From Cheiracanthium punctorium (taxonomy: Eukaryota; Arthropoda; Arachnida; Araneae; Cheiracanthiidae): a stretch of DNA of 64,000 bases. Shown one piece after another: positions 1 through 10,898 of the stretch. The position numbers were made by a program, and so were the translations under genes. The DNA lies in assembly GCA_038373885.1 (NCBI GenBank), contig JAWZYV010011907.1, forward strand, positions 248,001 to 312,000, written 5' to 3'. The notes beneath the pieces are model-generated. The model saw nothing but the letters and a program-made list of their open reading frames with translations. It was not told the DNA's origin and did not search any database. The first letter of the stretch is position 1. Each line of letters begins with the position of its first letter.

Positions 1-327
1 AGATGATTTTGGGACCTTGAATATTCTACGATTAAAAAAATGGATTAGAATTTTTTATGACTAACCAATCGCAACTTTGAAAAAAAGTTTGAGCTTAAGT
101 TTTGGCAAGCCCACACAAGGGGGCATCTGCCTACAGGATGGGCCTTGGTCAGAGGACGTTTTAAGGGGCTCTAACTTTAATGTGTATTCACATAAATTTT
201 GAAAAATAAAAGGGAATTGACAGAAGTCGAAATTTTATTCTTTTTATTCACGTAATGATACTATGGAGCAAACAATAAATATATTCAATGTTGTTTTTAT
301 GCTTAACAAGGAATTTCTTCGAAAAAC
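1..327. other. no gene seen; likely 5' flank of the Tc5/pogo relic
   Basis: AT-rich sequence without a supportable reading frame. A short GC-richer stretch at 110-175 (GGGGGCATCTGCCTAC and what follows) resembles wording at 9842-9895 next to the copia insertion, so it is probably a piece of a dispersed repeat. Nothing else is recognisable. Confidence 0.4.
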
Positions 328-2190
328 ATGACATTGTCTGCATACACAGACGAAGAAATAAGTCTGAAAAATCAAATTGTTGAAAGTCTGCAAAATTATC
401 AGAAAGTAAATGTAACAGAGCAAATGAGTAATGAGCAATGCTTATTGTTCAATACCCCTGAAGATCCAATATTTTCCAGTTTAGAGGACGAAAGCATTCA
501 CTTCACGTCCGGTGAGGACATCATGCAAAATAAGCAATTTATTTCGTGGAAAGATAAGGAACCTGCAGTAAAATACTGGCAGGGTACAAAAGTGGCAAAA
601 TCCCACAGTTTACAGAGTGTTCAAAATAATTTTACATTTATTACAAATAAAAGACAATTATATCTGTCGGAAAAGCAAGTTCAGAAGAAGGGCAATAATC
701 AATATAAACTAAATCAAATTAAAAAATATACGTTTAAACAGATCCGAAATGAAAGAAAATTACAGAAAAATGTACATGAATGTGATTTACAAACTTGGGT
801 TTCAGAAAAGGCATTGGAATTAACACTGAAATCCCACGCATCTGAAGGATGGTTGTACAAATTTTGAAGAAAGTATCAGATTGTGAGCAGGAAAGTTACA
901 AAATTTGTTTTGCAGAAAAACTTGCGGCCAAAGGAAATCATTGAAAATTCAGAGCAGGCGTTCGTAAATGTTTTAATAAAAGATTTGTTGCTAAAATATA
1001 ATAAAATTTTTAATGCACATCAGTCAGGTTTTAATTTAGAAATTCATTCCAGATGAACCCTGGAATACAGAGGATCTAAGGAAGTCAAAGTGAGATTCAA
1101 TCACAAAATGCAATGACACATTCTAACATGATAATGCTGATTATAAGTAAAAGCGATAGATTGTTATCGCCCTTACTTATTGTATATCTCGAAAAATCTG
1201 GGAAATTCAGTGTAAATGTCAAGAATAAGATGTTTCAATTAAGTAACCTTTATACGATGGCTTCTAAATCTGGAAAGATGGATGAAAAGAATTTGCCGAA
1301 TGGTTTTCTGAAGTATATTTAAAATAAACATCCGACGAAACACTTCTTGTTACATGGGAAACAAATAAGAATTCAGAATTAATAGAAGCAATTACTCCTC
1401 CAGATGAAAAAGTGCATATACTGGATATGCCACCAAATACTACCCCTTTAATGCAACCTTTAGATAGATACGGTTTGAGCGTATGGAAAAATTACGTGCG
1501 ACAGTTTTCTGACATTGTGTTAATGAAACAATTTCAAATAAATTTATTAAAGCGTGATAATATTTTAAAATTGCAAGCTATAATACATAACCAATTAAGT
1601 TCGCCCCATTATAGAAATATGTGGAAATAGTTAAAGTTTTTATTTGGGAATACCTTATTCCCCCATAAACAATATATATTTCGGTTACACACATAACCAT
1701 CATCAGTTGTTTCTGGATCTCACACTAATGGCGGCTTCCTCTTTTATCTCTTCCCTCTTCTTCTGGAAATTTCGATGAATGACGTCATCCCATGATCGGT
1801 CGATTGTATGAAGCGCCTCGTTGATGCTGCCATCTGTCGTCACTATTTCGTCGATCCAGAAACAACTGATAATGGTTATGTGTGTAACCGAAATATATAT
1901 TGTGTACGGGGGAATAAGGTATTCCCAAATAAAAAACTTTAACTAATTAATCCGCCGTATTAAATAATGTTTTATATGTTTTTATTATGTGGAAATATTT
2001 ATGGTATGCTTGTTCCTATATTCATTTGCATCCAGGACATTTTGACAATCCAGTACAGTTGGCATTTCATACAAAAGGGCCATTTACTTGTGCATCACCT
2101 AATTGTACTTTTACTGATCCATTTGCTCTTTGTAGTTGGGGCAAAACACATATTTGTTTTGTACATTTTTTTTTTTTTTTTCATCATCCC
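328..2190 (+). pseudogene. degenerate Tc5/pogo (Tigger-like) DDE transposase
   Basis: The remnant reads in several frames. From 328 to 867 an open stretch of 179 codons ends in ASEGWLYKF, typical of the CENP-B/Tc5-type helix-turn-helix DNA-binding region; the same protein continues past a frame change (roughly 868-1075). From 1113 to 1320 there is LLSPLLIV followed by NLYTMASKSGKMD, and at 1412-1630 the DDE-core signature PPNTTPLMQPLD. The C-terminus (1987-2170) has a cysteine/histidine cluster (CASPNC, CSWG, ICFVHF). The copy is interrupted at 1630 by a palindromic MITE and carries several frameshifts and stops, so it is dead. Seen: motifs, order and breaks. Known: such proteins move by cut-and-paste with TA duplication. 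Assignment to pogo versus Tc5 is inference. Confidence 0.75.
1630..1943. mobile_element. palindromic MITE, about 88-bp inverted repeats, TA flanks
   Basis: The left arm starts GTTAAAGTTTTTATTTGGG and the right arm is its inverse (ending ...ACTTTAAC). The arms match over about 88 bp with a few mismatches and enclose about 140 bp. Both ends are flanked by TA (1628-1629 and 1944-1945), as for Tc1/mariner-superfamily MITEs. It has no coding capacity. It lies inside the transposase relic and breaks its C-terminal region, so it is the younger insertion. A 12-bp repeat (TATGTGGAAATA at 1618-1629 and 1986-1997) brackets it plus 42 extra bases. Confidence 0.8.
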
Positions 2191-2310
2191 TCATTTATGT
2201 TATGCATATATACCTTAAAAAACAACAATTCAAATGACAAATTTTGTAAAACATCACAATTTTACTTACTAAAAAAAAAAGTGTGTGCGTGTAATCTTTA
2301 AGCCCGATTG

Positions 2311-4301
2311 AAGTAAAACTTCTTTGACGTTGGATTCAGTTACAGCCAGATTCATTTTCTTTGTGGTGTGATATTGGAGGCCCTTACGAGCCATCCCAGT
2401 GTTCTTAAACCGTTGTACCGTCTGGAGGTTGGGTTAGAATCCAGGGAGTGTCCATGTATTATCCTTTAACTGTGTTCTTAAATCGTTTGCAGCCGGGGTT
2501 TGTTTCTTTGTGGTGTTCCATACCTGTGTTCTTAAACCGTTCCGTCTGGAAATTGGGTTAGAATCCAGGAAGTGTCCATGTTGTAGTATTATTCTTTAAC
2601 AGTTTTCTTATGCCATTGTTCCATCTGGAGGTTGGGTTTGAATGGGCAGAATGTCCATAGTCTAGTATTATACTTTAACTGTGTTCTTTAACTGATGTTT
2701 TCCTCTGTTTGTTGGGTTCGAAGCAGGTAGTGTACATTTTTTTTTTGCGTGTTTTTCTATCACAGAGTTCTTAAGCGTTGATTTTGTCTGTTGATAGGTT
2801 TGAAATTATTATTCTGCATCTGTGTTTTTAAACTGCAGGTTCTGTTTATTGTTTAGGATTGATTGCAGCCAGGGTCTGTTTCTTCGTGATGTTCAATCCC
2901 CATGTTAAACCGCCTCCGTCTTGAGGTTGGGTTAGAATCCACAGAGTGTCCATTTGTTATTCTTTTATTCTGTTCTTAAACCGTTTGCAGCCAGTGTTTG
3001 TTTCTTTGTGGTGTTACATACCCGTGTTCTTAAACCGTAGTCCCGTCTGGATGTCGCAGTAGCATAAAGGAGACCATATGTCTTCGAAATTCGAGGACAG
3101 CCCCCAAATATAGATTTTTTTTTTACTTTGACCCTAAAAATACCTTGACTTCTGGGAATGCGAAAAGTCCCCAAATTTAAAGATTTGTACTTTTTTCCCC
3201 TGAAAGTTTCCGTTTAGTTTATTTCTTTCAGAAAAAATTGAAGAAATAAGAAAAATAAAACAACTAAAAGTGCCTTCTACTCAGAGAAACAATGAAATTC
3301 GATCTCTGAAAACGTTTGTTGTCATTGTATGTGTAACGTGTACAGACATTCAATAAAGTATTTGACTATGAGTAAAATTTCCCATTTCAGTTTTGTTAAT
3401 GATTAATCACTTTTCAGGAACAACCATGCTTTAAATATGAAATTGAAGTACGAAATTTTTCTTGCATTTGAATACTTTTTTTAGAGGGTGTAAAAGGTTT
3501 CATGAAAAATAATCACAAAACGAGCCAATGTAAAAAGCAATGTCTTCTGAAAAATACAAATACTGTGCCAAGTATTAAATTATGAATAAATTGCAATATT
3601 TCAACATGGTTTTCCTTTCGTATTTCTGGTTTAAATAAATATTTATAAATACTTCCATTACTTTATTAGAAATAAGAATACACAATTGATATAAAGAGCT
3701 ATTAGCATGGTAATATGTTGTGTCCTCGAATAAGTCCCCAAATTTATTTTCTAGTGTCCCCAAGTTATCCTTGGATTCCAGGACAATGCTTGATTTGTCC
3801 CCAAAATACTATTTAGAAATATGGTCACCTTAGGTTAGCATCCAGGAAGTGTCCGTGTTGAACTATTATTCTTTCACTGTTTTCTTAAAATGTTTTTCCG
3901 TAGGATTTGAATCGAGAGAATGTCTATGTTGTGGTATTTTTCTTTAACTGTGTTCTTAAACTGGTGTTTTCTTCTGTTGGTTGGTATCGAATGCACATAG
4001 GGTCTATTATTGCGTTTTTCTATGACAGTGTTCTTAAACCTTTGTTTTCCTCTGCTGGTTTTGTTAGAAGTATTATTCTGTTTCCGTACTCTTGAAATGA
4101 AGTTTTCGTCTGCTAGTTTGGCTCGATTGCAGGTTCCATTTCTTCATATTTTTCTATCACCGTGTTCTTAAACCGTAGTTTTCGCCTGCTGGTCGGGTTC
4201 AATCGCAGGCAGCTTCCGCTTCTCCAAAACCACGTGAGCGTTACTTCCGTCAGAAAAAATATCTGAGTCACTCTCTAGTTGCGCCTAAAGAAGTTTTACT
4301 T
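2311..4301. mobile_element. TIR-bounded element built of degenerate tandem repeats
   Basis: The 15-bp sequence AAGTAAAACTTCTTT at 2311-2325 is perfectly inverted at 4287-4301. Between them a phrase like GTGTTCTTAAACCGTT, usually followed by CTGGAGGTTGGGTT and GAATCCAGGAAGTGTCCATG, recurs about every 55-95 bp (near 2400, 2470, 2527, 2610, 2671, 2766, 2823, 2970, 3025, 3871, 3953, 4030, 4160). The units are too diverged to align exactly by eye. The array is interrupted by a separate element at 3065-3832. I see no coding frame; most likely a non-autonomous DNA transposon with internal tandem repeats. Confidence 0.55.
3065..3832. mobile_element. possible MITE with TAAGGTGACCATAT-type ends
   Basis: The left end TAAAGGAGACCATATG (3065) and the right end, whose inverse reads TAAGGTGACCATAT (to 3832), are imperfect inverted repeats beginning with TA. 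The interior has repeated GTCCCCAAA phrases near both ends (about 3168 and 3733-3803) in inverse orientation, and AT-rich filler. It interrupts the tandem-repeat element around it. No transposase frame is seen. The ends match imperfectly, so the exact borders are uncertain. Confidence 0.45.
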
Positions 4302-4389
4302 AAAAAAAAAAAGTCACATTTTATTCTTTCAATTTTTAGTCTTTATAATCATGCCTTTAATAATATATTTCTTTCAGAGCCGAATAAAG

Positions 4390-4910
4390 AGGGGGGTTCA
4401 GTAATTACATCACACTTTTAGAGAAGGAATTTTAAAGTGTATTAGAGAATGACAAAACAATGGTGTGGTAACTTTCACTAGAAAATGCCACACATGCATA
4501 ATTGGAAAATTCCAAATAAATTAGGATTTGAGAATTCAACTATGTCTATTGCATGGCTATTAACATAAATTAAGTTCATTTGAAAAGTAATTATACTTTT
4601 ATCACTTTTGAGACATCTCCTTTGTGTTTGGCGACAAATGCCAAAATTTTCAAATTGCAATATCTCAGAAAAACTATTCCACTAAGAGACAGGGGATTTT
4701 TTAATTTACCTTCTTTGACAAAGACTAACATTTTTCTAAATATAAGTGACAGAAAAGGAGAGACTATAAAAATTGAATTTTGTATTTTAATATGTATACA
4801 GCCCTTAGTAAAAGTTAAAAAAATCCATTTGTAAAAGTTATCTTTATTTAACTAACTTATGTAATTGGAAATATGTTTCGATCACTTACAGTTTAAAAGG
4901 TAATTGCTTT
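4390..4910. repeat. dispersed repeat, copy 1
   Basis: About 520 bp closely resembling 31872-32420 in the same orientation: shared phrases include TTTTAAAGTG, GAATGACAAAA, TTAGGATTTGAGAA, TTTGGCGACAAATGC and ATATGTATACAGCCCT. No coding frame is supported. It ends about 75 bp beyond the donor of the host exon at 4986-5180. It may be an old DNA-transposon fragment; I cannot assign a family. Confidence 0.6.
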
Positions 4911-4985
4911 AGCATCTACTTTGAATCGCCAAGTATATATAAAAGAATAACTGTAGTTTAATATTTATTTTTAAAAAAAAATTAC

Positions 4986-5180
4986 CTAAATCTTCAGTCA
5001 ATAATTTTACATCATCTTCTATAGCTAATTTTTCCTTTAACAGATTGTCATTGTCTGTTTTATAAGCAACACAATCAATCTTGAATGCATCAAGTTCCTT
5101 TTTCAGATCATCATTAATTTTCATAGTATTTCGTAGTTCTAATTGAGTATCTTCAAACTTCTTCTTATAAAATTCCAATT
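4986..5180 (-). CDS. host coiled-coil gene, exon 5 (last exon in window)
   Basis: An acceptor TTTAG precedes 5180 and a donor G|GTAAT follows 4986. The 195-nt exon starts with the last two bases of a Glu codon, matching the single G that ends the previous exon (21055), and ends in phase 1. It encodes about 65 residues (LEFYKKKFEDTQLELRN to LLTEDLG), a heptad-like charged helix, almost certainly coiled coil. No stop codon is reached, so at least one more exon lies beyond position 1. The intron to the previous exon is 15.9 kb and holds the gypsy, copia, mariner and tandem-repeat material. Confidence 0.8.
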
Positions 5181-5610
5181 CTAAATTAAATAAATAGAAA
5201 TTATTACAATGCCAAAAAGAGAAATGCTAATATATCTTTTGTAACATAAGCAAGATTAGTGTCCATCCTAAATTTCCTATACATTTTGAACATAAAAATA
5301 ATGCTCTAAAATGTTTTAAATATGCTAAATTTGAAATAAATCTTTTTAAAATTTTATGAAACTTGCAAAGATAATTGGATGTTTTAAAATGCTTTTACAA
5401 AAGTTCAGAATCAAGCAAATTCAGGATGTGTAAAACATCTGGGAAGATGGTTTGATGGAGGAGGTGAAAAATGATGTAGTTTTACAGTATGTTAGTAGTT
5501 TGGCCAACTTTTGGACATAGTAAATACACCTGCCATTCTTGTTAATCTTCAGTAAGGAATTCATTGAAAATACGTGTACATATTGACTTCAAATATAACT
5601 ACACAAAATA
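5181..5610. other. intron sequence, nothing recognised
   Basis: AT-rich intron of the host gene. No coding, TIR or repeat signal seen. Confidence 0.4.
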
Positions 5611-5685
5611 CAGTAGACTCTCCCTATAAAATCTTCCTACAACGAATTTCTCCATATAATGAATTCCTTAATCAGAAAGCTAGCT
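5611..5685. mobile_element. terminal fragment of a pogo/Tigger-like element
   Basis: TA followed by CAGTAGACTCTCCCTATAAA is the typical start of pogo/Tigger-type terminal repeats. A matching inverted end was not found nearby, so this is a fragment or its partner is diverged. It abuts the truncated 3' end of the gypsy relic. Confidence 0.4.
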
Positions 5686-7045
5686 CTAAGGCTTAAATAA
5701 CATTAGAAATATTCTCCATAAAACAAATTTTTTCTGGCTTTGAGATATTTTGTCATATTTGAAGAAAGTTTCTAATTTTACAGCATTCATTTGACACAGA
5801 CCATGTGTTTGTTGTAACACCGATCCAGTAGCCGAATCCGATGCGTCAACCATTAAACTTAGTTCAGCATCAGGATTGGGGAAAGCAAGCATTGTTGCAT
5901 TTGTTATTAACTCTTTACAGTCCGAAAACGTTCGCTTAAGGTCATCAACCAATCAAATTTTGAGCGATCATTTTTCTTTGATCCTTTACAAAGATCATAT
6001 AATGGGGCTTGTAAAGCAGCAGCATTTTTTAAGAATCTGTGATAAAAATTCAGCTTGGCCAAGAATCCGCTTAATTCCTGAACTGTATCTGGAAAGGATA
6101 TTTTTGTAAAGTTTCTATTTTCTCAGGTAAAGGAGATAAACCTGTACTAGAAACACTGTGTCCTAAGAATTTTACTTCAGTATGGCCCAAAATACATTTT
6201 TCTACATTAAGTACAACACCGTAATCCTCTAAACGTTTAAACACCGTTTCTAGATCTTTTAAGTGTTGATCTTCAGATTCTGATGCAACTAGTACATCAT
6301 CCATGTAGGCAAAACAGAAATCTAAATCGCGAACTACTTCGTCAATAAATCTTTGTGCTGCATTAGATAAACCCATGCACATAAATTTATGTTCATATAG
6401 TCCAAAAGGTGTTATCAAAGCTGATTTTGGAATTGAATCCTTATCTAAAGGGATTTGATGATACGCTTTAATTAAATCTAAATATGAAAGAATTCGTTTA
6501 CCATGCAAGGCATGTGTAAAATCCGTTATGTGGGGAATGAGGTACTTGTCAGGAATAGTCATGCATTAAGCCTACGTAAATCTCCGCAAACTCACCATTC
6601 ACCATTCTTTTTTGGTACTAGGTGAATAGGGCTTGCCCAAGGACTAGTTGACGGCCTTAATATTCCCTCGTCCGTAAGTTTAGAAATTTCGCGCTTAGCA
6701 ATTTTAAGCTTTTCAGGCGATAACCTACGAGGCTTCGAAAACTGGTTCACCTTTTGTTATAATATAATGTAAAACATTGTGCTTTTTCTTTACATTTTTT
6801 AAGGATGCAGGGTTTGTGATGCTAGGGAAAGTAGACAAAAGTTCATGATACTTAGTACTGTTTGCAAACTCACGGAATTTACATTACTAGCGGGTGCTTT
6901 AGTTAAAACAGCGGTGAGGGGGTCTCATAAGGTACAATTTTGTTATATCGACTAAAATTCTGTAGTTTCCAAGAAAATCGGCTCCTAAGATCGGCCGAGT
7001 AACCTCAGCGATCAAAAAGGTCCAAGGAAACTCTCGGCGTAACCC
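5686..7045 (-). pseudogene. Ty3/gypsy pol relic: protease end, reverse transcriptase, RNase H start
   Basis: Read on the minus strand, 7045-6880 gives the end of a protease (LRREFPWTFLIAEVTRPIL, with ILGADFL after it). A broken stretch at 6760-6563 carries the RT N-terminus (ARREISKL-like and SPWASP-like phrases with stops). 6562-6071 is an open RT core with LDLIKAYHQIP, FGLYEHKFMCMGLSNA and the catalytic AYMDDVLVA. 5952-5686 contains the connection/RNase H start with a VDASDSATGSVLQQ motif. It is truncated before the integrase. The protease N-terminal half lies on the far side of an inserted solo LTR (7046-9175). Several frame breaks make it dead. Confidence 0.85.
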
Positions 7046-9175
7046 TGTTACAAATGGCTATTTGTGAACAATATATTTCCCAACTCTTATGTTTATTTAA
7101 CTTTTTTAACTTACCTGAATTATGACATGATCCAACTTTAAAGGCTGCAACAAAAAGGTTCAAATAAAGTTTTAACAGCATAAAAGCAGTTTAATAAATT
7201 CCCTAATGCAAATAAATTAATTAAAAGTCAAATGAATTTACAGGGTGTCTACCACAAAAAGTAAGCTTGATTTCTTGACCTTTTCTTGACTTTTTCTTGA
7301 CCTTTTCTTGACCATAACAAATACAAAACTCTAATATACGAAACTCTAAAAATACATTGTGGCAGGGATGCAGAATATGTTCTATCCGGCGTTCTAGGAT
7401 TGGTGGAAATTTTGCAGAAAAATATATAGCTGATTTTGATTTTAACAATGAATTACAAAATTCTTCAAGTTTTTCTTTTCCCTGCCCATTTTTAAAGCGT
7501 CTTTTTTTCCCCCAACTTTTTCACTGATCAGCCGTTTGCTTTCAGTTAACTTGGACAAATTGCTATTTTGTAAACATGTATGTAGCTTGTACATTGTAAA
7601 TCTTTTTAGATCTATGGTAACACAGAACTTATGAAAGTCTATAATATGTCATAAAACTTTTGGGAAATTGAAGTTATTAGCTATGAAACATGGGGATCAG
7701 CGATAATTATAATTTTAAGTGGAATCCAAGTTATTGTTTTTAAAAAAGAAAATGCGGAAAATAATCAAAACACTGAATTTGACAGGGAATGAAGGGAGAA
7801 AAAAAATTACTCTTAAATAATCTTAATTTTAACTTTTTTTTTTTAGGCGAGAAGGTGGATAACTGATATACTTTTCTCAGGTTTGAAAACACATACTTGC
7901 CAACTTTTGAAATTCCCAAGGTGTAAAACAACACGCACTTGACATATTGAACTATTGTCAGTTCACTATACAACTATTTGGCAGACATCATTTTTGATGA
8001 TTTCTGCTAAATAACTTGTAAATGACATTTTAAAGGAATTTTATAAATAGCAAACGAACAGTATTTTAATGTTTTCCTATAAAATAAACACATGAAAAAC
8101 TGTTAAGTTTTGTCTGTCACACAAAATTAGAAACTGAGAATTTGAATGAAATGGAAAAAGCGTAGTTGAGTCGCAAATCGTGACCTAGTGCTTCATTTCT
8201 TGACCTTTTCTTGACTTTCGTGACCTTTTTCCCATTTCTTGACTTTTCCGTGACTTTCGTGACCTTTGCATGATGGTAGACACCCTGATTTAAGTGAATA
8301 AGTTTTTATTAAATTTAAATCTTGTTTAGAACTTTTACTTACGCCAATATACGTTCAAGACGCACGGCACAAATCTCCGATTTGTAAACAGCCGCCATCT
8401 TGTGTGAGTGTAGTGGTTGGTTGACGCAGTAAGCTGCTAAAAGCTGTTCACTCAATCACTGGCGTGCTCTAGAAGCCCAGTAAACGCCGTTCAAACGAGC
8501 AACCGGGGAACAACTCAGTAATGAGATGGAGACGTTCATAAATAAAAGGAGGAGCTTTCGCCGTCATTGAAGCAGATAGACAGCAGACACAGCTGAAACC
8601 GCAGACCGAAGCGGGTAAGCAGGAAGTTGTGACGATGTAGCCGTATGAGCCAGCGAGAATGCTCTTTAGTTCAAGATAAGTTATTTTATTCAGCCATCCA
8701 AATATGCTTTTAATTAATCTTTAAATGATAGTTCGTTTTTAATCAATATTAGATGTTTCTAATTTTAACCTGTTTTAAAGTAAAGTAAAAAGTTAGAATT
8801 TCTTTTAAAGTACAAACCCCTGCTGTCACATCAAACTTAGTATTTTCACCGTAATTTTATATCCTTTTGAAGATTGAAAGTTTTTTCGGTCAGCATGTTT
8901 TCTTCAAGGTAAATCAGCAAGTTAGCATTGATAATTAAATAGCTAGATTAAGCAATCTTTAAATCCTTTTGCCAGTACTTACGAAGTCTATAGACTGTGA
9001 TATATTTCTGTGCCAAGCTGTGATAAATAAAAGTTGATGTCATCAAATAACTCAGTTGCTATTCTTGTCTCCATAACACTCTTCAATCGTGGCAATCTAC
9101 TACTTAACACAAATTTTGTTTCCCGGGTGTTGACACTTCTAAATTTAACTTGGATTGTCGACACTTACAGGAACA
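7046..9175 (+). mobile_element. solo LTR (about 1.08 kb net) inserted in the gypsy protease
   Basis: The insert begins TGTTAC and ends GGAACA, the canonical TG...CA LTR borders, and is flanked by the 5-bp duplication AACCC (7041-7045 and 9176-9180; GGGTT on minus). Removing it with one duplicate brings LDLG and LRREFPWT of the gypsy protease together. In plus orientation it has a TATA-like CATAAATAAAAGGA near 8537-8550 and an AATAAA signal at 9026-9031, as expected for U3-R-U5. Its left part carries a separate DNA element (7241-8287), so the LTR itself is about 1.08 kb. No internal coding region, hence solo LTR, left by recombination of a retroelement whose body is absent. Confidence 0.75.
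7241..8287. mobile_element. DNA element with CAGGGTGTCTACCA terminal repeats
   Basis: Ends CAGGGTGTCTACCA (7241) and its inverse TGGTAGACACCCTG (to 8287) form about 14-bp inverted repeats, flanked by ATTTA on both sides (7236-7240 and 8288-8292). Subterminal TTCTTGACC phrases are repeated near both ends. The 1,047-bp interior has no transposase. Related partial copies occur at 26396-26780 plus 27646-28060, and 3' ends at 18150-18253 and 30660-30807. The superfamily is not clear from the 5-bp duplication. Confidence 0.7.
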
Positions 9176-9510
9176 AACCCCAAATCCAAAAATAGATTTT
9201 TAAAACCATAGGTGTGTATTTTAGTGCCGTTAGCAGCATATAATATGCACTCTTTAGGTGTTTTGTGCATCCTGCTATTTCTTGGCAAAACAGAAACCGC
9301 ATCGCCAGTATCTGTGAAGAAACTCAAACCGGATCATCTGTCAAACACTATAAGGCGACTAGCGTGCTCGCTATCTCCCATCGTCGCCGAAACGGAGGGG
9401 CCTATTAGTTAAAATTAAATGAGCAAGGTTTCACACATTTTTTGCCTTTTCCGCAAATTTGAAATGGTACCAACAAAACTGTTTGTTAGTTTCTTTTGAT
9501 TTACTGCCAG
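9145..9510 (-). pseudogene. Ty3/gypsy relic: gag knuckle and protease start
   Basis: On the minus strand 9500-9425 reads CWYHFKFAEKAKKC followed by CS, the CWYH-type knuckle at the gag end of many arthropod gypsy elements. From 9327 the protease follows with FFTDTGDAVSVLPRNSR, in which DTG is the catalytic triad segment, and then YGFKNLFLDLG. There the frame is cut at 9176 by the solo LTR and resumes at 7045. A stop separates knuckle and protease. The sequence upstream (above 9510) is not recognisably gag. Confidence 0.75.
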
Positions 9511-9894
9511 ATCTAACATAACTTACCAGATCTTACATAACAAAGTAAGAAAGAGCAGAAGCTGCCATGCCGGTGTTTCACCTTATATACTGCAGTTAGT
9601 CATTGAAGTGCATTTACATCTTGTCAGGTAACCAAAAACGGCAGAAACCATTGAGTTTCGGCTACAGGCTGGGTTGGCTTCCTGAGTATTGATAAACCGA
9701 ATAACCGCAAGTCTGCTTAGCGTTTGTAAACTGAATAACCGTGATCGGCCTCTTCAGGATTCTTAAACTGAGGTGGACGCCTCACCCTTATTAATATATC
9801 CCTTTAACTACCCCACCCACCAGTTTGTGTTCTGTCTAAATGAGGGGCATCTACCTATAGGGGGGGGGGCCTTGGGCGAAGGACTTTTTAAGGG
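9511..9894. other. no gene seen between gypsy relic and copia
   Basis: Mixed-composition sequence with a G10 run near 9861. No frame of interest. The phrase GGGGCATCTACCTATAGG resembles one at 120. Probably more of the older element into which copia inserted. Confidence 0.35.
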
Positions 9895-9899
9895 AGTAT

Positions 9900-10393
9900 T
9901 GTTAGGAAAAAGAACTTGAGTCTCGCTCTGTCTCCCGTTCGCGTACTTTCGTTAGCATGTTTATGTTTTGCAATCGGCATTGCCGTGTTGCTGCGTGCAT
10001 CTCTATCCGGCTAAATTGCCGTGTGTGTTATTGAGCCGTCAAAGTATGACGTCACCTTGGCGTCATCTCCTGCACTCGGTTCTTTGGGATCGTAGTGCGT
10101 TCGCAAACTATTTAAGCATTCATTTTTTCCTTCCCCGACATTGTCGGCAGTAAGTAAATTTATGTTAATGTATTATGTTGTGGTATAACATGTGATGCGC
10201 AATAAGTTTCGTACGGACATTTTTCTTCCAAGTTCTTCATGCTGTTTGTACGGAGCGGTTGCTCCTGGATTGTTGTTTTATGCTCAAATATGTGAGCAAT
10301 TATGTCAAGAATTCCTTTTTAAATAAATTTTAACTTAACTGAAATAGTATAAAGTATTTTTTGAAATCCACTGCTCTTTTACTCTGCAAGACA
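9900..10393 (+). repeat. copia 5' LTR
   Basis: 494 bp, starts TGTTAGGAAAAAGAAC and ends CAAGACA. An AAATAAA polyadenylation-type signal lies near 10320. The right-hand copy lacks two bases (TG) eight bases before the end. Short open frames inside both LTRs (61-66 codons) are identical by descent and not thought to be genes. Confidence 0.92.
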
Positions 10394-10410
10394 CGGGTTA
10401 TGGGCCCCGG
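10394..10410 (+). promoter_or_regulatory. copia primer-binding site (initiator-Met half-tRNA type)
   Basis: Directly after the LTR is CGGGTTATGGGCCCCGG. GGTTATGGGCCC is complementary to the anticodon stem-loop of initiator methionine tRNA (GGGCCCATAACC), the internal site used by Drosophila copia, rather than the tRNA 3' end used by most retroelements. It would prime minus-strand DNA synthesis. Confidence 0.8.
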
Positions 10411-10898
10411 ACATGCCCTACCTGTTTGTTTAGTTCCAGTATTAATGTAGTTTAAAAATTCTTTTAAAAAGACATGCTGATGTCGCAACAAGTCCTCGAT
10501 ACCTGGTCTGAACCAATTGCTGTGATTTTTCAAGGTGGTTTTTGCAGAGCTGACGCTTAAAATGGCGGGCCTTCTTCACTTCAGTGGTTGTAGTGCATTT
10601 CATGAATCTGCGACTCGTCAGTTATTGCTTCGAGCTGATGTCTGAGTATCCCTCCCTGGTGGTGTTTAATCGTCTTTGCCTGTGACTAGCTTTTCGTTGA
10701 GTGTTTTCAAGCCCGTTGACTTTTACTTTTCAAGTTTAGCGTTTCCCGTCCTTTTCTGGTGCTGTACTAATCTTAAAGATGGTGGCCTTCTTCCCAGCTG
10801 TGGTTCCAGTATTTCAAGTTTTTTGCTGAATACTGACTCTTCGGTGTACATTAAGTGTTTAATTGGGGACTATTTTTGAACTTTGGGACATTTTAATT
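10411..10898 (+). other. copia 5' leader
   Basis: Untranslated leader between the primer-binding site and the gag start at 10899. No conserved frame; the 67-codon open stretch inside it has no recognisable motif. Confidence 0.6.

Noticed and set aside
244..438. Short open frame on the minus strand
   Set aside because: Shadow of the transposase relic on the plus strand; no domain or splice support.
9968..10153. 61-codon frame inside the copia LTR, repeated at 15339
   Set aside because: It is part of the LTR U3/R region and duplicated only because LTRs are duplicated; not a copia protein.
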